NCBI GenBank assembly: GCA_938086785.1
Contig: CALKCM010000014.1
Span: 1-64,000, forward strand
From: an uncultured Bacteroidia bacterium
GTDB lineage: Bacteria > Bacteroidota > Bacteroidia > NS11-12g > UBA955
Reading direction: 5' to 3'
Length of the DNA: 64,000 nt
The position numbers and the translations under genes were made by a program. This document shows positions 6,869-14,870 of the stretch, piece by piece. Below the pieces are notes generated by a model. The model was not told the origin of the DNA. It searched no databases and was given only the letters and a program-made list of their open reading frames with translations. Each line of letters begins with the position of its first letter. Within the stretch, counting starts at the first letter, position 1.

Positions 6869-8278
6869 ATGAAGTTTTCCAGTAAAGTAATACCGCTTAT
6901 CCTATTATTCTTTTTTGCAAATGATGTTTTAGCACAAAAAATCATTAAAGCTAAAAAAGTAACCACACACAATGGTCTGGTTTGTTATGTGAAAAAATTA
7001 ACTCCAGTTACTGGAAGAGTTTCAGAGGAGTTTCAAAACATAAAACAGCTAAAGTCTGAAACTGACTATATAGATGGTAAGAAAGAGGGTTTGTATAAAG
7101 AATGGGATAAAAAAGGGAAGTTAAAGATTAATGTAAATTATATCAATGGTTTAAAAGATGGCTTATGTAAGGAGTGGTACCATAACGGGCAGATAAGTAA
7201 AGAACAACATTATAAAGACGGTAAGAAAGATGGCTTATGTAATGAGTGGTCCTATGACGGGCAGATAATTAAAGAACAACATTATAAAGACGGTAAGAAA
7301 GATGGCTTACATAAGGTTTGGCGCGAAAACGGGCAGATAAAGTCTGAAATTAACTATTTAGATGATAAGATAGACGGCCTCTGTAAACGCTGGTCAGAAA
7401 ACAGCGGAAAATTAACGGAAAACCGAAACTACAAAAATGGGCTTCCCGTTGAAGTGAGTGCTTACGAAATAGAGTTTAAAGGTTCAGATTACTTGTCTGA
7501 ACTTTGTTATTACAAAAATAAATCAATTCTTTTCACTGGAAGAGTTTCAGAAAAGTTTCTAAACATAAAACAGCTAAAGTCTGAAACTGACTATATAGAC
7601 GGTAAGAAAGATGGCTTACATAAGGTTTGGTTTGAAAATGGCAATTTACGAGCTCAGGGTAATTATAAGGAAGGTAAACGAGTGGGTTTGCATAAGACTT
7701 GGTCCAAAAACGGGCATTTATTTTTTGAGGGTAATTATAATGAAGGTAAAGAAGTGGGAGTTCGTAAATTCTGGCACGAAAACGGGCAGTTATACGGAGA
7801 AGAAAATTACAATGATGGTATGAAGGTTGGTTTATGGAAGGAGTGGTACGAAAACGGGCAGATAAAGAAGGAGGAAAATTACAATGATGGTATGGAGGTT
7901 GGTTTATGGAAGGAGTGGTACGAAAACGGACAGATAAAGAAGGAGAAAAATTACAATGATTATACAGAAAAGGAGTGGTATGAAAATGGGAAGGTAAAAC
8001 CAAAAACCTATACCTTCGATGAAGCAAATAGGTTTATGAAAAGTCGTTGTAGAAAAACTAACCATACTATATTAAAGACACATAGTTACACTTTTGAAGG
8101 AACTGTGGTATATTGTTTTCTTACTTGTAACTCCGATATGTTAGACCCCTATAAGAGAGTTGCCCCTAAAAATCAGTCAGTATGTATTAGTATGATATCT
8201 GAAAAAAAACTTGAAGTTATAGCAGCTGATTGTGGCTCTCAAGATAGAAAACTACGAGATTGGGAAAATCTTTTTTAA
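6869..8278 (+). CDS. Exported YwqK/MORN-type repeat protein
   Basis: A 469-residue protein. Residues 1-22 are a signal peptide ending in 'VLAQ'. Two repeat blocks (about 55-190 and 225-385) hold roughly twelve copies of a 22-25 residue unit, 'G-x-KEWYENGQIKKEENYNDG', typical of MORN/YwqK variants. Two copies of a 'TGRVSEEFQNIKQLKSETDYIDGKKDG' head open the two blocks, so an internal duplication is likely. Residues about 385-469 form a Cys-containing C-terminal domain. In YwqK-type proteins the repeats are beta hairpins; the '-antitoxin' label in databases is not supported by anything here. Location would be periplasmic or surface. It sits between two broken GGRQKG copies. Confidence 0.8.
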   Translation: MKFSSKVIPLILLFFFANDVLAQKIIKAKKVTTHNGLVCYVKKLTPVTGRVSEEFQNIKQLKSETDYIDGKKEGLYKEWDKKGKLKINVNYINGLKDGLCKEWYHNGQISKEQHYKDGKKDGLCNEWSYDGQIIKEQHYKDGKKDGLHKVWRENGQIKSEINYLDDKIDGLCKRWSENSGKLTENRNYKNGLPVEVSAYEIEFKGSDYLSELCYYKNKSILFTGRVSEKFLNIKQLKSETDYIDGKKDGLHKVWFENGNLRAQGNYKEGKRVGLHKTWSKNGHLFFEGNYNEGKEVGVRKFWHENGQLYGEENYNDGMKVGLWKEWYENGQIKKEENYNDGMEVGLWKEWYENGQIKKEKNYNDYTEKEWYENGKVKPKTYTFDEANRFMKSRCRKTNHTILKTHSYTFEGTVVYCFLTCNSDMLDPYKRVAPKNQSVCISMISEKKLEVIAADCGSQDRKLRDWENLF

Positions 8279-8505
8279 AAAACAGTCTTATTGCTCCACT
8301 TATAGGCAAGGTCCAAGAACTCTTCGATAAAGTCGCTGAAAAGAACCCTCAGAAAGCATTAGAATTACTCTTAAAACTATCTGAATTTGCTTTACCTAAA
8401 CTACGAGCTATTGAGGTTAATAATCAGCCAGAGGATAAGCATACCTCACTGAACATAAATATTATTGATACTGGAGTTCCTTTGGCGAGTTGTGAGGCGG
8501 ATTAG
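8260..8505 (+). pseudogene. Truncated second copy of the 'GGRQKG' protein
   Basis: Open frame of 81 codons that overlaps the end of the YwqK gene. From about 8306 it matches the copy at 6637-6826 closely ('QELFDKVAEKNPQKALELL', 'LSEFALPKLRAIEV', tail 'TGVPLASCEAD'). It lacks the GGRQKG N terminus, and its first residues come from unrelated sequence, so I treat it as a 5'-truncated remnant rather than a working gene. It could in principle be translated from TTG 8260. Confidence 0.55.
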
Positions 8506-8537
8506 TCTTTAAAATTGAATAGAGACAATTCATACTC

Positions 8538-8693
8538 AGTAATGATAATATGTTTGATAGGGCATCGTCCTTCAATCAAGATTTAACTCAGTGGTGTGTG
8601 ACTTTAATTCCAAAGGAGCCACTTCTTTTTTCAGGGTCTGGTTGCCCTTTAACTCCGGCAAACAAACCCGTATGGGGCACTTGTCCCCCTTAA
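8538..8693 (+). pseudogene. 5'-truncated DUF285/BspA gene, tail only
   Basis: 51 in-frame codons read 'NMFDRASSFNQDLTQWCV', then a short linker, and end 'PANKPVWGTCPP'. This is the last repeat plus C-terminal tail of a DUF285 protein, as in 8804 and 17430, with everything upstream missing. It is followed directly by repeat R2, as the intact DUF285 genes are. Confidence 0.75.
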
Positions 8694-8746
8694 AAATAGA
8701 ATAGGCTTTATTCCCAATTACTGACAGTAAACCATTGGGCTATATA
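8694..8746 (+). repeat. End repeat R2, copy a (truncated)
   Basis: Starts right after the DUF285 tail stop. It contains ATAGGCTTTATTCCCAAT, the palindrome TTACTGACAGTAA and ATTGGG. It shares the first half of the copies at 9578 and 18537 and runs directly into leader repeat R1 copy B. Confidence 0.75.
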
Positions 8747-8833
8747 CCTAAACCTAATTTACTAACCCTAAACATTTGGGGGTAATATCTATATATTTGT
8801 GATATGAAAAAGATGTTATTCTTGGTTTTTGCA
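8747..8833 (+). repeat. Leader repeat R1, copy B
   Basis: Near-identical to 5530-5616 through promoter, start codon and first ten codons; it drives the DUF285 gene here. Confidence 0.8.
8792..8799 (+). promoter_or_regulatory. -7 box TATATTTG
   Basis: Ends 4 bases before the ATG at 8804. Confidence 0.5.
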
Positions 8834-9577
8834 GCAATTGTAATGTTGGCAACAACATCAAGTAGTTTTTCAGGAGATGTTGGAAATAAGAATAGTAACA
8901 ATAGCGAATGTATTAAGTGTAATGAATTTGAGGTTGGTGAAACTTTCGAGCTTGATGGTGTCACCTATACGGTTGCGGATAGGAAAATGTTAGATGAAGC
9001 ATTCGAAAAAGGTAAAGACTTGACAAAATATTGCACATCTAAAGTGGCTGATATGAGTAGTATGTTTACGAGAGCTAAATCCTTCAATCAAAATATTGGC
9101 AGTTGGGATGTGAGTAATGTGACTGATATGAGTGGGATGTTTTCGTTTGCTACATCCTTCAACCAAGATATAGGCAATTGGGATGTGAGTAATGTAACTA
9201 ATATGGGGGGTTTGTTCTTACAAGCTGCATCCTTCAACCAAGATATAGGCAATTGGGATGTGAGTAATGTGACTGAAATGAGTATTATGTTTTATAAAGC
9301 AACGTCCTTCAACCAAAATATTGGCAATTGGGATGTGAGTAATGTGACTAATATGTATGGTATGTTTGGGTTTGCTAAACTCTTCAACCAAAATATTGGA
9401 AATTGGGATGTGAGTAATGTGACTGATATGAGTAGGATGTTCTATGATAATCCATTATTCAACCAAGATTTATCACAGTGGTGTGTGTCAAAAATCCCTT
9501 CCATCCCGGTAAAATTTTCTTATATAAGCGGATTAACTCGGGCAAACCAACCTATATGGGGTACTTGTCCTCCTTAA
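8804..9577 (+). CDS. Exported DUF285/BspA-like repeat protein
   Basis: A 257-residue protein. Residues 1-23 are a signal peptide starting [11 protein letters not shown] short Cys-containing head ('[13 protein letters not shown]', then '[10 protein letters not shown]') leads into '[17 protein letters not shown]' and five near-identical 25-residue repeats with core '[14 protein letters not shown]'. It ends with 'WCVSK' and the tail 'WGTCPP'. This is the DUF285 ('surface protein 26-residue repeat') family, a leucine-rich-repeat-like solenoid found on bacterial surfaces. No T9SS tail is visible, so anchoring is unclear. It is flanked by leader repeat R1 and end repeat R2 and lies 278 bases from tRNA-fMet. 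Closely related to the gene at 17430. Confidence 0.85.
   Translation: MKKMLFLVFAAIVMLATTSSSFSGDVGNKNSNNSECIKCNEFEVGETFELDGVTYTVADRKMLDEAFEKGKDLTKYCTSKVADMSSMFTRAKSFNQNIGSWDVSNVTDMSGMFSFATSFNQDIGNWDVSNVTNMGGLFLQAASFNQDIGNWDVSNVTEMSIMFYKATSFNQNIGNWDVSNVTNMYGMFGFAKLFNQNIGNWDVSNVTDMSRMFYDNPLFNQDLSQWCVSKIPSIPVKFSYISGLTRANQPIWGTCPP
9079..9455 (+). repeat. Five 75-bp tandem repeats inside the DUF285 gene
   Basis: Period exactly 75 bases (25 codons). The core 'AATTGGGATGTGAGTAATGT' is identical or nearly so in each copy, which favours copy-number change by recombination. Confidence 0.85.
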
Positions 9578-9710
9578 AGACAGAATAGGCTTTATTCCCA
9601 ATAACTGACAGTAAGCCATAGGGTTATATACCCGTTCTGAGCAAAGCCTTCAAATAAGAAGCCTATCTTTTAAAGGGGTGTGGGGGTGTTAAACAAGAAA
9701 AAATAGTTCG
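9578..9710 (+). repeat. End repeat R2, copy b (full length)
   Basis: About 133 bases directly after the DUF285 stop. An outer inverted repeat (ATAGGCTT ... AAGCCTAT) encloses CCCAAT/ACTGACAGT sequences and 'TATATACCCGTTCTGAGCAA', followed by a G-rich stretch and 'TAGTTCG'. It is similar over its whole length to 18537-18674. It may act as terminator, recombination site or both. Confidence 0.75.
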
Positions 9711-9725
9711 TTTTTTTCACGTTTT

Positions 9726-9747
9726 ACTGACAGTTTTTACTGACAGT
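9726..9747 (+). repeat. Two further ACTGACAGT palindromes
   Basis: Two copies, 13 bases apart start to start, between R2 copy b and the tRNA-fMet terminator. The same 9-mer occurs inside every R2 copy. Confidence 0.6.
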
Positions 9748-9815
9748 TTTGTATATTCGTATAAATCGTCAGCCCTTTAAAACCGGGTGATACGCAAAAG
9801 TAGAGTAGATGTCAT

Positions 9816-9844
9816 AAAAAAAGCCTCACATTTCTGTAAGGCTT
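9816..9844 (-). terminator. Terminator of tRNA-fMet
   Basis: Read on the minus strand: AGCCTTACA, loop GAAA, TGTGAGGCT with one mismatch, then a run of seven T. Confidence 0.75.
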
Positions 9845-9855
9845 GTATTTACTAG

Positions 9856-9927
<72 letters not shown>

Positions 9928-10410
9928 ATATATCTTTTTCTGCTTGCTGTGAAGCAGAAGATTCGCTTAAAAAAAGAATTAAATTAACTCCTCTAAAACC
10001 AATCTGTTTGTCTCAAATAACGAGGTGCAAATCTAACCTTAAATTCTCAATTGTACAAAAGGGAGCCGCTTTTATTTTTTAAAATATACTTGGCAGAGGT
10101 CGCACTACAGCAAAGGGAATAGCACTGCTCAAAATGCCCTGGATCTATACAATGGTTCATGATCTCATCATAAATTAATCTCATGATAGCAAAAAAGAAC
10201 GGCATAAATAAAATCGTAGAAGCCCGTTTAAGCTATAATTAAAGTCAAACGAATGTCAGATTGAAATAATTTTATAGCTAAAATAATATCTTTAAGTGAT
10301 TGAATTATATGTATACTTAAGTAGGCATTTCAATTTTATTTTTTTTGATGAATGAGTAAACTTTCTTAAAAGTAATTATGTTCCTCTCTATGAATTCATA
10401 AAAATAAAAT
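9928..10410. other. Intergenic region without recognisable genes
   Basis: AT-rich and with no convincing reading frame. A small hairpin, TCTGCTT GCTGTG AAGCAGA, lies just upstream of the tRNA. The last about 50 bases must hold the fasciclin gene promoter, but no clear -7 box is visible. Confidence 0.5.
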
Positions 10411-11550
10411 ATGATTAGAAAATCACTCAAAAACGCCTTAATCCTTATTGCCGGTCTATCCATGACCGCAGCAGAAGCTCAAACCAATGTATATGATAAT
10501 GTCATAGCTGTGAGTCCTGTACACACCTCCTTAAAAGCTGCAGTAGATAAAGCTGGCCTTGCCAGCGTACTTAAATCTGCAGATTCCAATTATACAGTAT
10601 TTGCGCCGGACAATGCTGCTTTTGATCAATTGGCCAAAGACTTAAAAACAGACATTGCAGGATTATTAGCCTTACCCAATTTAGCTGATATTTTATTATA
10701 CCACGTTTTGGGAACCGAAGCAAAAGCTGCTGACGTAACAAACGGAGCTTTAGTAAACCCATTAGGAGGAACCAACAGCATTAAATTAACAAAATCAAAA
10801 GATGGAATGTCTATCCATGCCAATCAAGCTTTAGTAAATAGAGCCGATGTAGATGTAGATAATGGAGTAGTACACTCTTTAAATTCTGTACTCTTAGCTG
10901 GTGAAACAGTAGTAGATATTGCCTTAGATAATGGGTTTACCTCGCTAGCTGCCGCAGTAATAGAAGCGCGATTATTACCCGCTTTAACTGACCCATTTGG
11001 TATTGTAACTGTATTTGCACCAACCAATAAAGCCTTTGATGATTTTGCAAGTGCAAATAAATTAACTATTGCTGAGCTTTTAGCCCTTCCAACTTTAGCC
11101 GATGTACTTACCTACCATGTAGTAAGTGGTTCAGTTAAAGCAGCAGATTTAACCAACGGAAATGTAACTACCTTAAATGGAAAGGACGTGTTGGTAAATT
11201 TAGCCATGGGAGTAAGAATAAACAGTGCTACGGTAACCAAAGCAGATCTTACCGCTTCAAACGGTGTGGTGCATGTGATTGATGAAGTATTAGACGAAAA
11301 GTTTCTGAGCAGTAAAACACTTAATGCTCAAGTTATTTCTATTTATCCAAATCCAAGTTCTTCAGTAGTAAACATTGCCTTAAATAGTTCAAGTCCTTAT
11401 TATATTACAGATATGACAGGAAGAGCCGTACGATCAGGAGTATTGTCAGAAAACACCTCTATCGATATTTCAGGCCTAACCAATGGAACATATGTATTAA
11501 ACATTAATGAAGCAGACGCGAAATATGTCGCAACCTTCATCAAAAACTAA
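10411..11550 (+). CDS. Secreted protein with two fasciclin (FAS1) domains and T9SS tail
   Basis: A 379-residue protein. Residues 1-24 are a signal peptide ending 'AEAQ'. FAS1 domain 1 is at about 28-160 ('YTVFAPDNAAFDQLAK', 'HVLGTEAKAADV') and domain 2 at about 165-295 ('VTVFAPTNKAFDDFA', 'YHVVSGSVKAADL', 'GVVHVIDEVL'). Residues about 305-379 form a T9SS type A sorting domain ('ISIYPNPSSSVVNI', then 'GTYVLNI'). FAS1 domains mediate cell adhesion, so a secreted or surface adhesin is likely, exported by Sec and then T9SS. It is followed by a strong terminator and converges on the gene at 11624. Confidence 0.92.
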   Translation: MIRKSLKNALILIAGLSMTAAEAQTNVYDNVIAVSPVHTSLKAAVDKAGLASVLKSADSNYTVFAPDNAAFDQLAKDLKTDIAGLLALPNLADILLYHVLGTEAKAADVTNGALVNPLGGTNSIKLTKSKDGMSIHANQALVNRADVDVDNGVVHSLNSVLLAGETVVDIALDNGFTSLAAAVIEARLLPALTDPFGIVTVFAPTNKAFDDFASANKLTIAELLALPTLADVLTYHVVSGSVKAADLTNGNVTTLNGKDVLVNLAMGVRINSATVTKADLTASNGVVHVIDEVLDEKFLSSKTLNAQVISIYPNPSSSVVNIALNSSSPYYITDMTGRAVRSGVLSENTSIDISGLTNGTYVLNINEADAKYVATFIKN

Positions 11551-11569
11551 CATTTTATTTTTCTTTCTT

Positions 11570-11595
11570 AAAGGCGGCCTTGGTCGCCTTTTTTT
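11570..11595 (+). terminator. Rho-independent terminator of the fasciclin gene
   Basis: Stem AAGGCG/CGCCTT, 8-base loop, then seven T. Confidence 0.8.
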
Positions 11596-11623
11596 ATGGT
11601 ATTTCTTTATATAGTTTATGTTC

Positions 11624-12469
11624 TTAAGGTTCAATGATTTCCATAAATAACCTAAACCCTACTTCGGGATGGCCCCATCCTTCGTATTTTTGAGACTGAT
11701 CCGCATAACACTCAGAGATGAAACTATTCCAGCCTCCTCCTTTGGCTTTTCCTTCCTCCGAAACCATTTCTGCTACATTTCCAATCATATCAAAAAGGCC
11801 ATTTGCATTCATTGGATATTCGCCTACTCGGTTCATATATAAGGCTTTATCAGCCATGTATTCAGGAGCAGTTCTTCCTTCTGCTTCTACTATGGCAAAT
11901 TTAATGTTAGCCATATACTTTAAATCGCTCGTGTAGCCTTTATCGCCATACCAAGGCAATTTTCCACCAGGTAAGCAACTCGTTGCCACAATCCATTCCT
12001 CCTCTGTCGGCAATCTAAACGCTACCTTTTGGTAGGTTCTTTTTTTCATCGAGTTATACTCTTTCGTGAGCCATTTGCAATATTCCAATGCAGCACTGTA
12101 TTGAATATTAACAATCGGGTAATCTCCATAAGCTGAATTTGAATGGTAATGTCTCATTAGTGACGACGTATATGAATACGGATAAATCCTACTCCAATTT
12201 AGGGAGTCATACATGCATTGTTCATACAAGGCAGTATCATTCTTTCTTAGATGGTCAAGAAAGACCTTATAATTCGAATTTGTCAATTCATATTTGTGAC
12301 ATAATAAATTTTTGTCCAGAACTGGAATCTTTACAAAATTCTTATCTATCTGCTTAGAGGAAATACTGCTATTTGGCCGCACGACTCTTCTTACAGTGAA
12401 TCCTAAAATGGATGTTATAAGTATGCAGAGCAACATAAGTTTTGAGGATATTTTGAGTTTATGCATCAT
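11624..12469 (-). CDS. SUMF1/FGE-fold protein (gliding-protein-like)
   Basis: A 281-residue protein. Residues about 8-26 are an N-terminal hydrophobic segment (signal or anchor) with no lipobox. From about residue 45 it follows the formylglycine-generating-enzyme (FGE-sulfatase) fold: 'YELTNSNYKVFLDHL', 'YPIVNIQYSAALEYCKWL', 'FRLPTEEEWIVA', 'NANGLFDMIGNVAEMV', 'KGGGWNSF' and the ending 'VGFRLFMEI'. In Bacteroidota this fold also occurs in the gliding/T9SS lipoproteins GldJ and GldK, but this protein is shorter and lacks their lipobox, so I do not assign those names. Two consecutive ATG codons (12469, 12466) are possible starts. Confidence 0.85.
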   Translation of the reverse strand: MMHKLKISSKLMLLCILITSILGFTVRRVVRPNSSISSKQIDKNFVKIPVLDKNLLCHKYELTNSNYKVFLDHLRKNDTALYEQCMYDSLNWSRIYPYSYTSSLMRHYHSNSAYGDYPIVNIQYSAALEYCKWLTKEYNSMKKRTYQKVAFRLPTEEEWIVATSCLPGGKLPWYGDKGYTSDLKYMANIKFAIVEAEGRTAPEYMADKALYMNRVGEYPMNANGLFDMIGNVAEMVSEEGKAKGGGWNSFISECYADQSQKYEGWGHPEVGFRLFMEIIEP

Positions 12470-12854
12470 TAAGTGATTTAAGTTTAGAACGTTTTATACT
12501 TGAAATTTATTATTTTGACATTTTTCGATGGATTCATAGCTATCTAATTTGGCTGATGCTTCATTTCTCGAAAAGCGAAAATAGGTTATTATATTGGAAC
12601 ATATAAATTCAGTCTTGGATAGTGGGTAAACGTTTAAATGGGTCCAGAGAGAGATAGAAAGAGGAATTAGATGAGGAATATGAGAATTACAGGAATTATT
12701 GTAAGTGTTTGGAAGCCAGATGAACCTCCTTTATTAAGTTCATTTAAGCTGAGATTAAAAGAATTTACTGAAGATTTTTTATATATTGCTGATAGGCATA
12801 CATCTAAAATATTAGCTTATCGATAGGTAAATACCCAGTCAAGAAAAACCAGAT
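12470..12854. other. Intergenic region, possibly a small ORF
   Basis: No supported gene. A 48-codon plus-strand frame at 12680-12826 (ATG start, ending 'RHTSKILAYR') is open but has no promoter or recognisable similarity. The region separates the SUMF1-like gene from the array next to tRNA-Glu. Confidence 0.35.
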
Positions 12855-14597
12855 CTACTTTACAAATTTCTTATGATAGGTCTGATTGCTATCGTTATTA
12901 CTTAATAAAATAAAATAACTGCCTGATTTAAGCGATTCAATATTAATGGTTGTATTCGTTAAATCTCCATTCATCACTATCTTGCCCAAAGCATTAAAAA
13001 TACGGTATGAATCCATTTTTACGTTTGAACTTACAGTGATTTGATTTTGTGCAGGATTTGGGTAAATGCTAACTTCATCTCTATTTAATCTTTCATCATG
13101 ATTATCACTTAAAGTAGAGGACCTCTGAATATCATCAAATAAAAACGTAGCCTTAGCTGATGCATCATTTTGTGTTGCATAGCCTAGCATCAAGGTCAAA
13201 ACATTATAAATGGGGTTGTCAAAGTTTGTAAAGTCCCAGGCATAGGTTGCCCATTCGCCAGAAACTGTAGTTAGTGCATCTCGTTCATCTGCGAAACCTG
13301 CTACATTACTTTCTATTTTAAATTTTAATATTGTACCAACAGGTGCATCTGTATATACTTTCATAGATATAGATCCAATAGTAGAAAAGTCAGGAATAAA
13401 TTCTGTTAATGCCAACTTGCTTTTTGCCCAAGGTGCTCCACCACTTCTAACGAACTTTCCCACCGTAGCACTAGGATTGTTAGCGTCTATATATGGATTT
13501 GGGATAACAGTGGTTATTCCTCCGTCCTCATTTATAAAGTCTGAAGTCACGACACTTGATTCAAATCCAATGGGAAAAGTAGTTGCTCTAGGCTCAGGTA
13601 TTACTGGGCCTACTTCTTGTTGTATATCATCAAACAGAAATATTGAAGTGGATGTCCCATCTCCTATATTTCCAAAATCAAAAAGGAATTGTATTCTATC
13701 ATAATCACTGGCTTGTTTGTGAAAATTCCATGTTGCAGTTTCCCATGAGCCAGAAACGGTAGTTAAATAATCTATGTTTGTTTTGCCATCTGCGTTTTCT
13801 AATTCCAACTTAATTCGAGTTCCCACAGGGGCTGTTGTATACACTTTCATAGATATTTGCCATTGGGTTGAAAAATCAATGTTCTTATCAATAAATATTT
13901 TACTTCCAGCCCAAAAATCACCCCCATCGCGTATAATTTGGGCTACCTTGGCACTTGGATTAATTCCGTCCACCCGAGGGTTTGCAATGACCATTGCAGT
14001 TGCTCCACTGAAATTTAAAAAGTCAGTATCCACTTCTCCCATTTCGAAATCAATGGGTAAAGAAAGTTTTGTTGGGGCTTTGGGTCCAGTTACTTGTTCA
14101 ATATCATCAAAGTAAAACGTGGAATTGGCAGAACTATCTCCTACATTTCCAAAATCAAACATAAAAACAATCTCATTAAGAGTATTAGGTATACCAACAA
14201 AGGTCCATTCCAAAGTTTCCCATGCGCCAGAGACAGTTGTAATAGCATCCATATCTACAGATGATCCCGACCCTTCCAATTTAAACTTAACCTTTGTACC
14301 TGCGGGCGCAGAGGTATATACTTTCATTGAAATTTTTGTCAATACAGAAAAATCAAGATTTTTAGTCAATAAAATTTTACTGCCAGCCCAAATGGCTTCC
14401 TCGTTTCTAATAATTCGCGCAACAGAATCGCTGGTATTAATTCCCGATGGATTCGGGTTGGCCGTCACAATTCCCACTCCTCCATCAAAATTAACGAAGT
14501 CCTTGGTTGTAACATCTCCTTCGAAATGAATAGGTAAGCTCTGGGAAAATCCTGATTGTGCAATCAGTAAAATGAGTATTAGATAAGAGTTCTTCAA
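12855..14597 (-). CDS. Secreted protein with three tandem beta-sandwich domains and T9SS tail
   Basis: A 580-residue protein from TTG 14597. Signal peptide: residues 1-18, 'LILILLIAQSGFSQ'. Three homologous domains of about 165 residues follow; each opens with a 'PIHFEG'-type strand and contains 'WAGSKI', 'ISMKVYTSAPAGTKVKFKLE', 'TTVSGAWETLEWTF' and ends 'FYFDDIEQ'. This is the pattern of carbohydrate-binding-module-like beta-sandwiches. Residues about 510-580 are a T9SS type A tail ('VSIYPNPAQNQITV', then 'SGSYFILL'). The frame stays open upstream to 14750, but that extension is antisense to repeat R3. The TTG start gives a clean signal, and a TAATTTTG box lies 21 bases upstream. Ligand unknown. 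Confidence 0.85.
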   Translation of the reverse strand: MKNSYLILILLIAQSGFSQSLPIHFEGDVTTKDFVNFDGGVGIVTANPNPSGINTSDSVARIIRNEEAIWAGSKILLTKNLDFSVLTKISMKVYTSAPAGTKVKFKLEGSGSSVDMDAITTVSGAWETLEWTFVGIPNTLNEIVFMFDFGNVGDSSANSTFYFDDIEQVTGPKAPTKLSLPIDFEMGEVDTDFLNFSGATAMVIANPRVDGINPSAKVAQIIRDGGDFWAGSKIFIDKNIDFSTQWQISMKVYTTAPVGTRIKLELENADGKTNIDYLTTVSGSWETATWNFHKQASDYDRIQFLFDFGNIGDGTSTSIFLFDDIQQEVGPVIPEPRATTFPIGFESSVVTSDFINEDGGITTVIPNPYIDANNPSATVGKFVRSGGAPWAKSKLALTEFIPDFSTIGSISMKVYTDAPVGTILKFKIESNVAGFADERDALTTVSGEWATYAWDFTNFDNPIYNVLTLMLGYATQNDASAKATFLFDDIQRSSTLSDNHDERLNRDEVSIYPNPAQNQITVSSNVKMDSYRIFNALGKIVMNGDLTNTTINIESLKSGSYFILLSNNDSNQTYHKKFVK

Positions 14598-14618
14598 AAT
14601 GGCTTTAAAAATTTGACA

Positions 14619-14626
14619 CAAAATTA
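14619..14626 (-). promoter_or_regulatory. -7 box TAATTTTG
   Basis: Lies 21 bases before the chosen TTG start at 14597, arguing against the longer upstream start. Confidence 0.5.
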
Positions 14627-14701
14627 ACTCCTGAATAGCTCTCAAACAAAACAACGGTTTTAAAAAATATGGCTGAAACTTATTAGTTAAAGAACCTAAA
14701 C

Positions 14702-14763
14702 CGATGCCTTGTGACATAAAAAAACCTATAACCGAATGTGAAACAATCAATTACAGGTTTTAG
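14702..14763 (+). repeat. Direct repeat R3, copy 1 (tRNA-Glu terminator-like)
   Basis: About 62 bases nearly identical to 17076-17147 and 18713-18778, from 'CGATGCCTTGTGACAT' through the hairpin arms CCTATAA/TTACAGG. Identity ends at AGGTTTT, before the tRNA-derived bases. Confidence 0.85.
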
Positions 14764-14870
14764 TGGTAGAGGCTGTGAGGCCGAAATCAAATTTGTAGAC
14801 TTATGCCATATTTAAACCAAATCCATTGGTTCGATAAATGTTTTGCAGTTATAAAACTGCTGGGTATTGT

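Noticed and set aside
6869-8278. Toxin-antitoxin function for the YwqK-type gene
   Set aside because: The database label for YwqK-like repeats suggests an antitoxin, but this protein has a signal peptide and no toxin-like partner next to it.
9079-9455. Regular 75-bp repeats that could be mistaken for a CRISPR array
   Set aside because: They are in-frame codons of a DUF285 solenoid with no spacer structure; the same holds for 18038-18414.
12680-12826. 48-codon open frame
   Set aside because: No promoter, no similarity to anything I recognise, and length within chance for AT-rich DNA; mentioned only under the intergenic entry.
14598-14750. N-terminal extension of the 12855 gene beginning 'MIVSHSVIGFFMSQGIGL'
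   Set aside because: The extension is the antisense translation of repeat R3, also seen at 17076-17147. A promoter box and a clean signal peptide place the start at TTG 14597.
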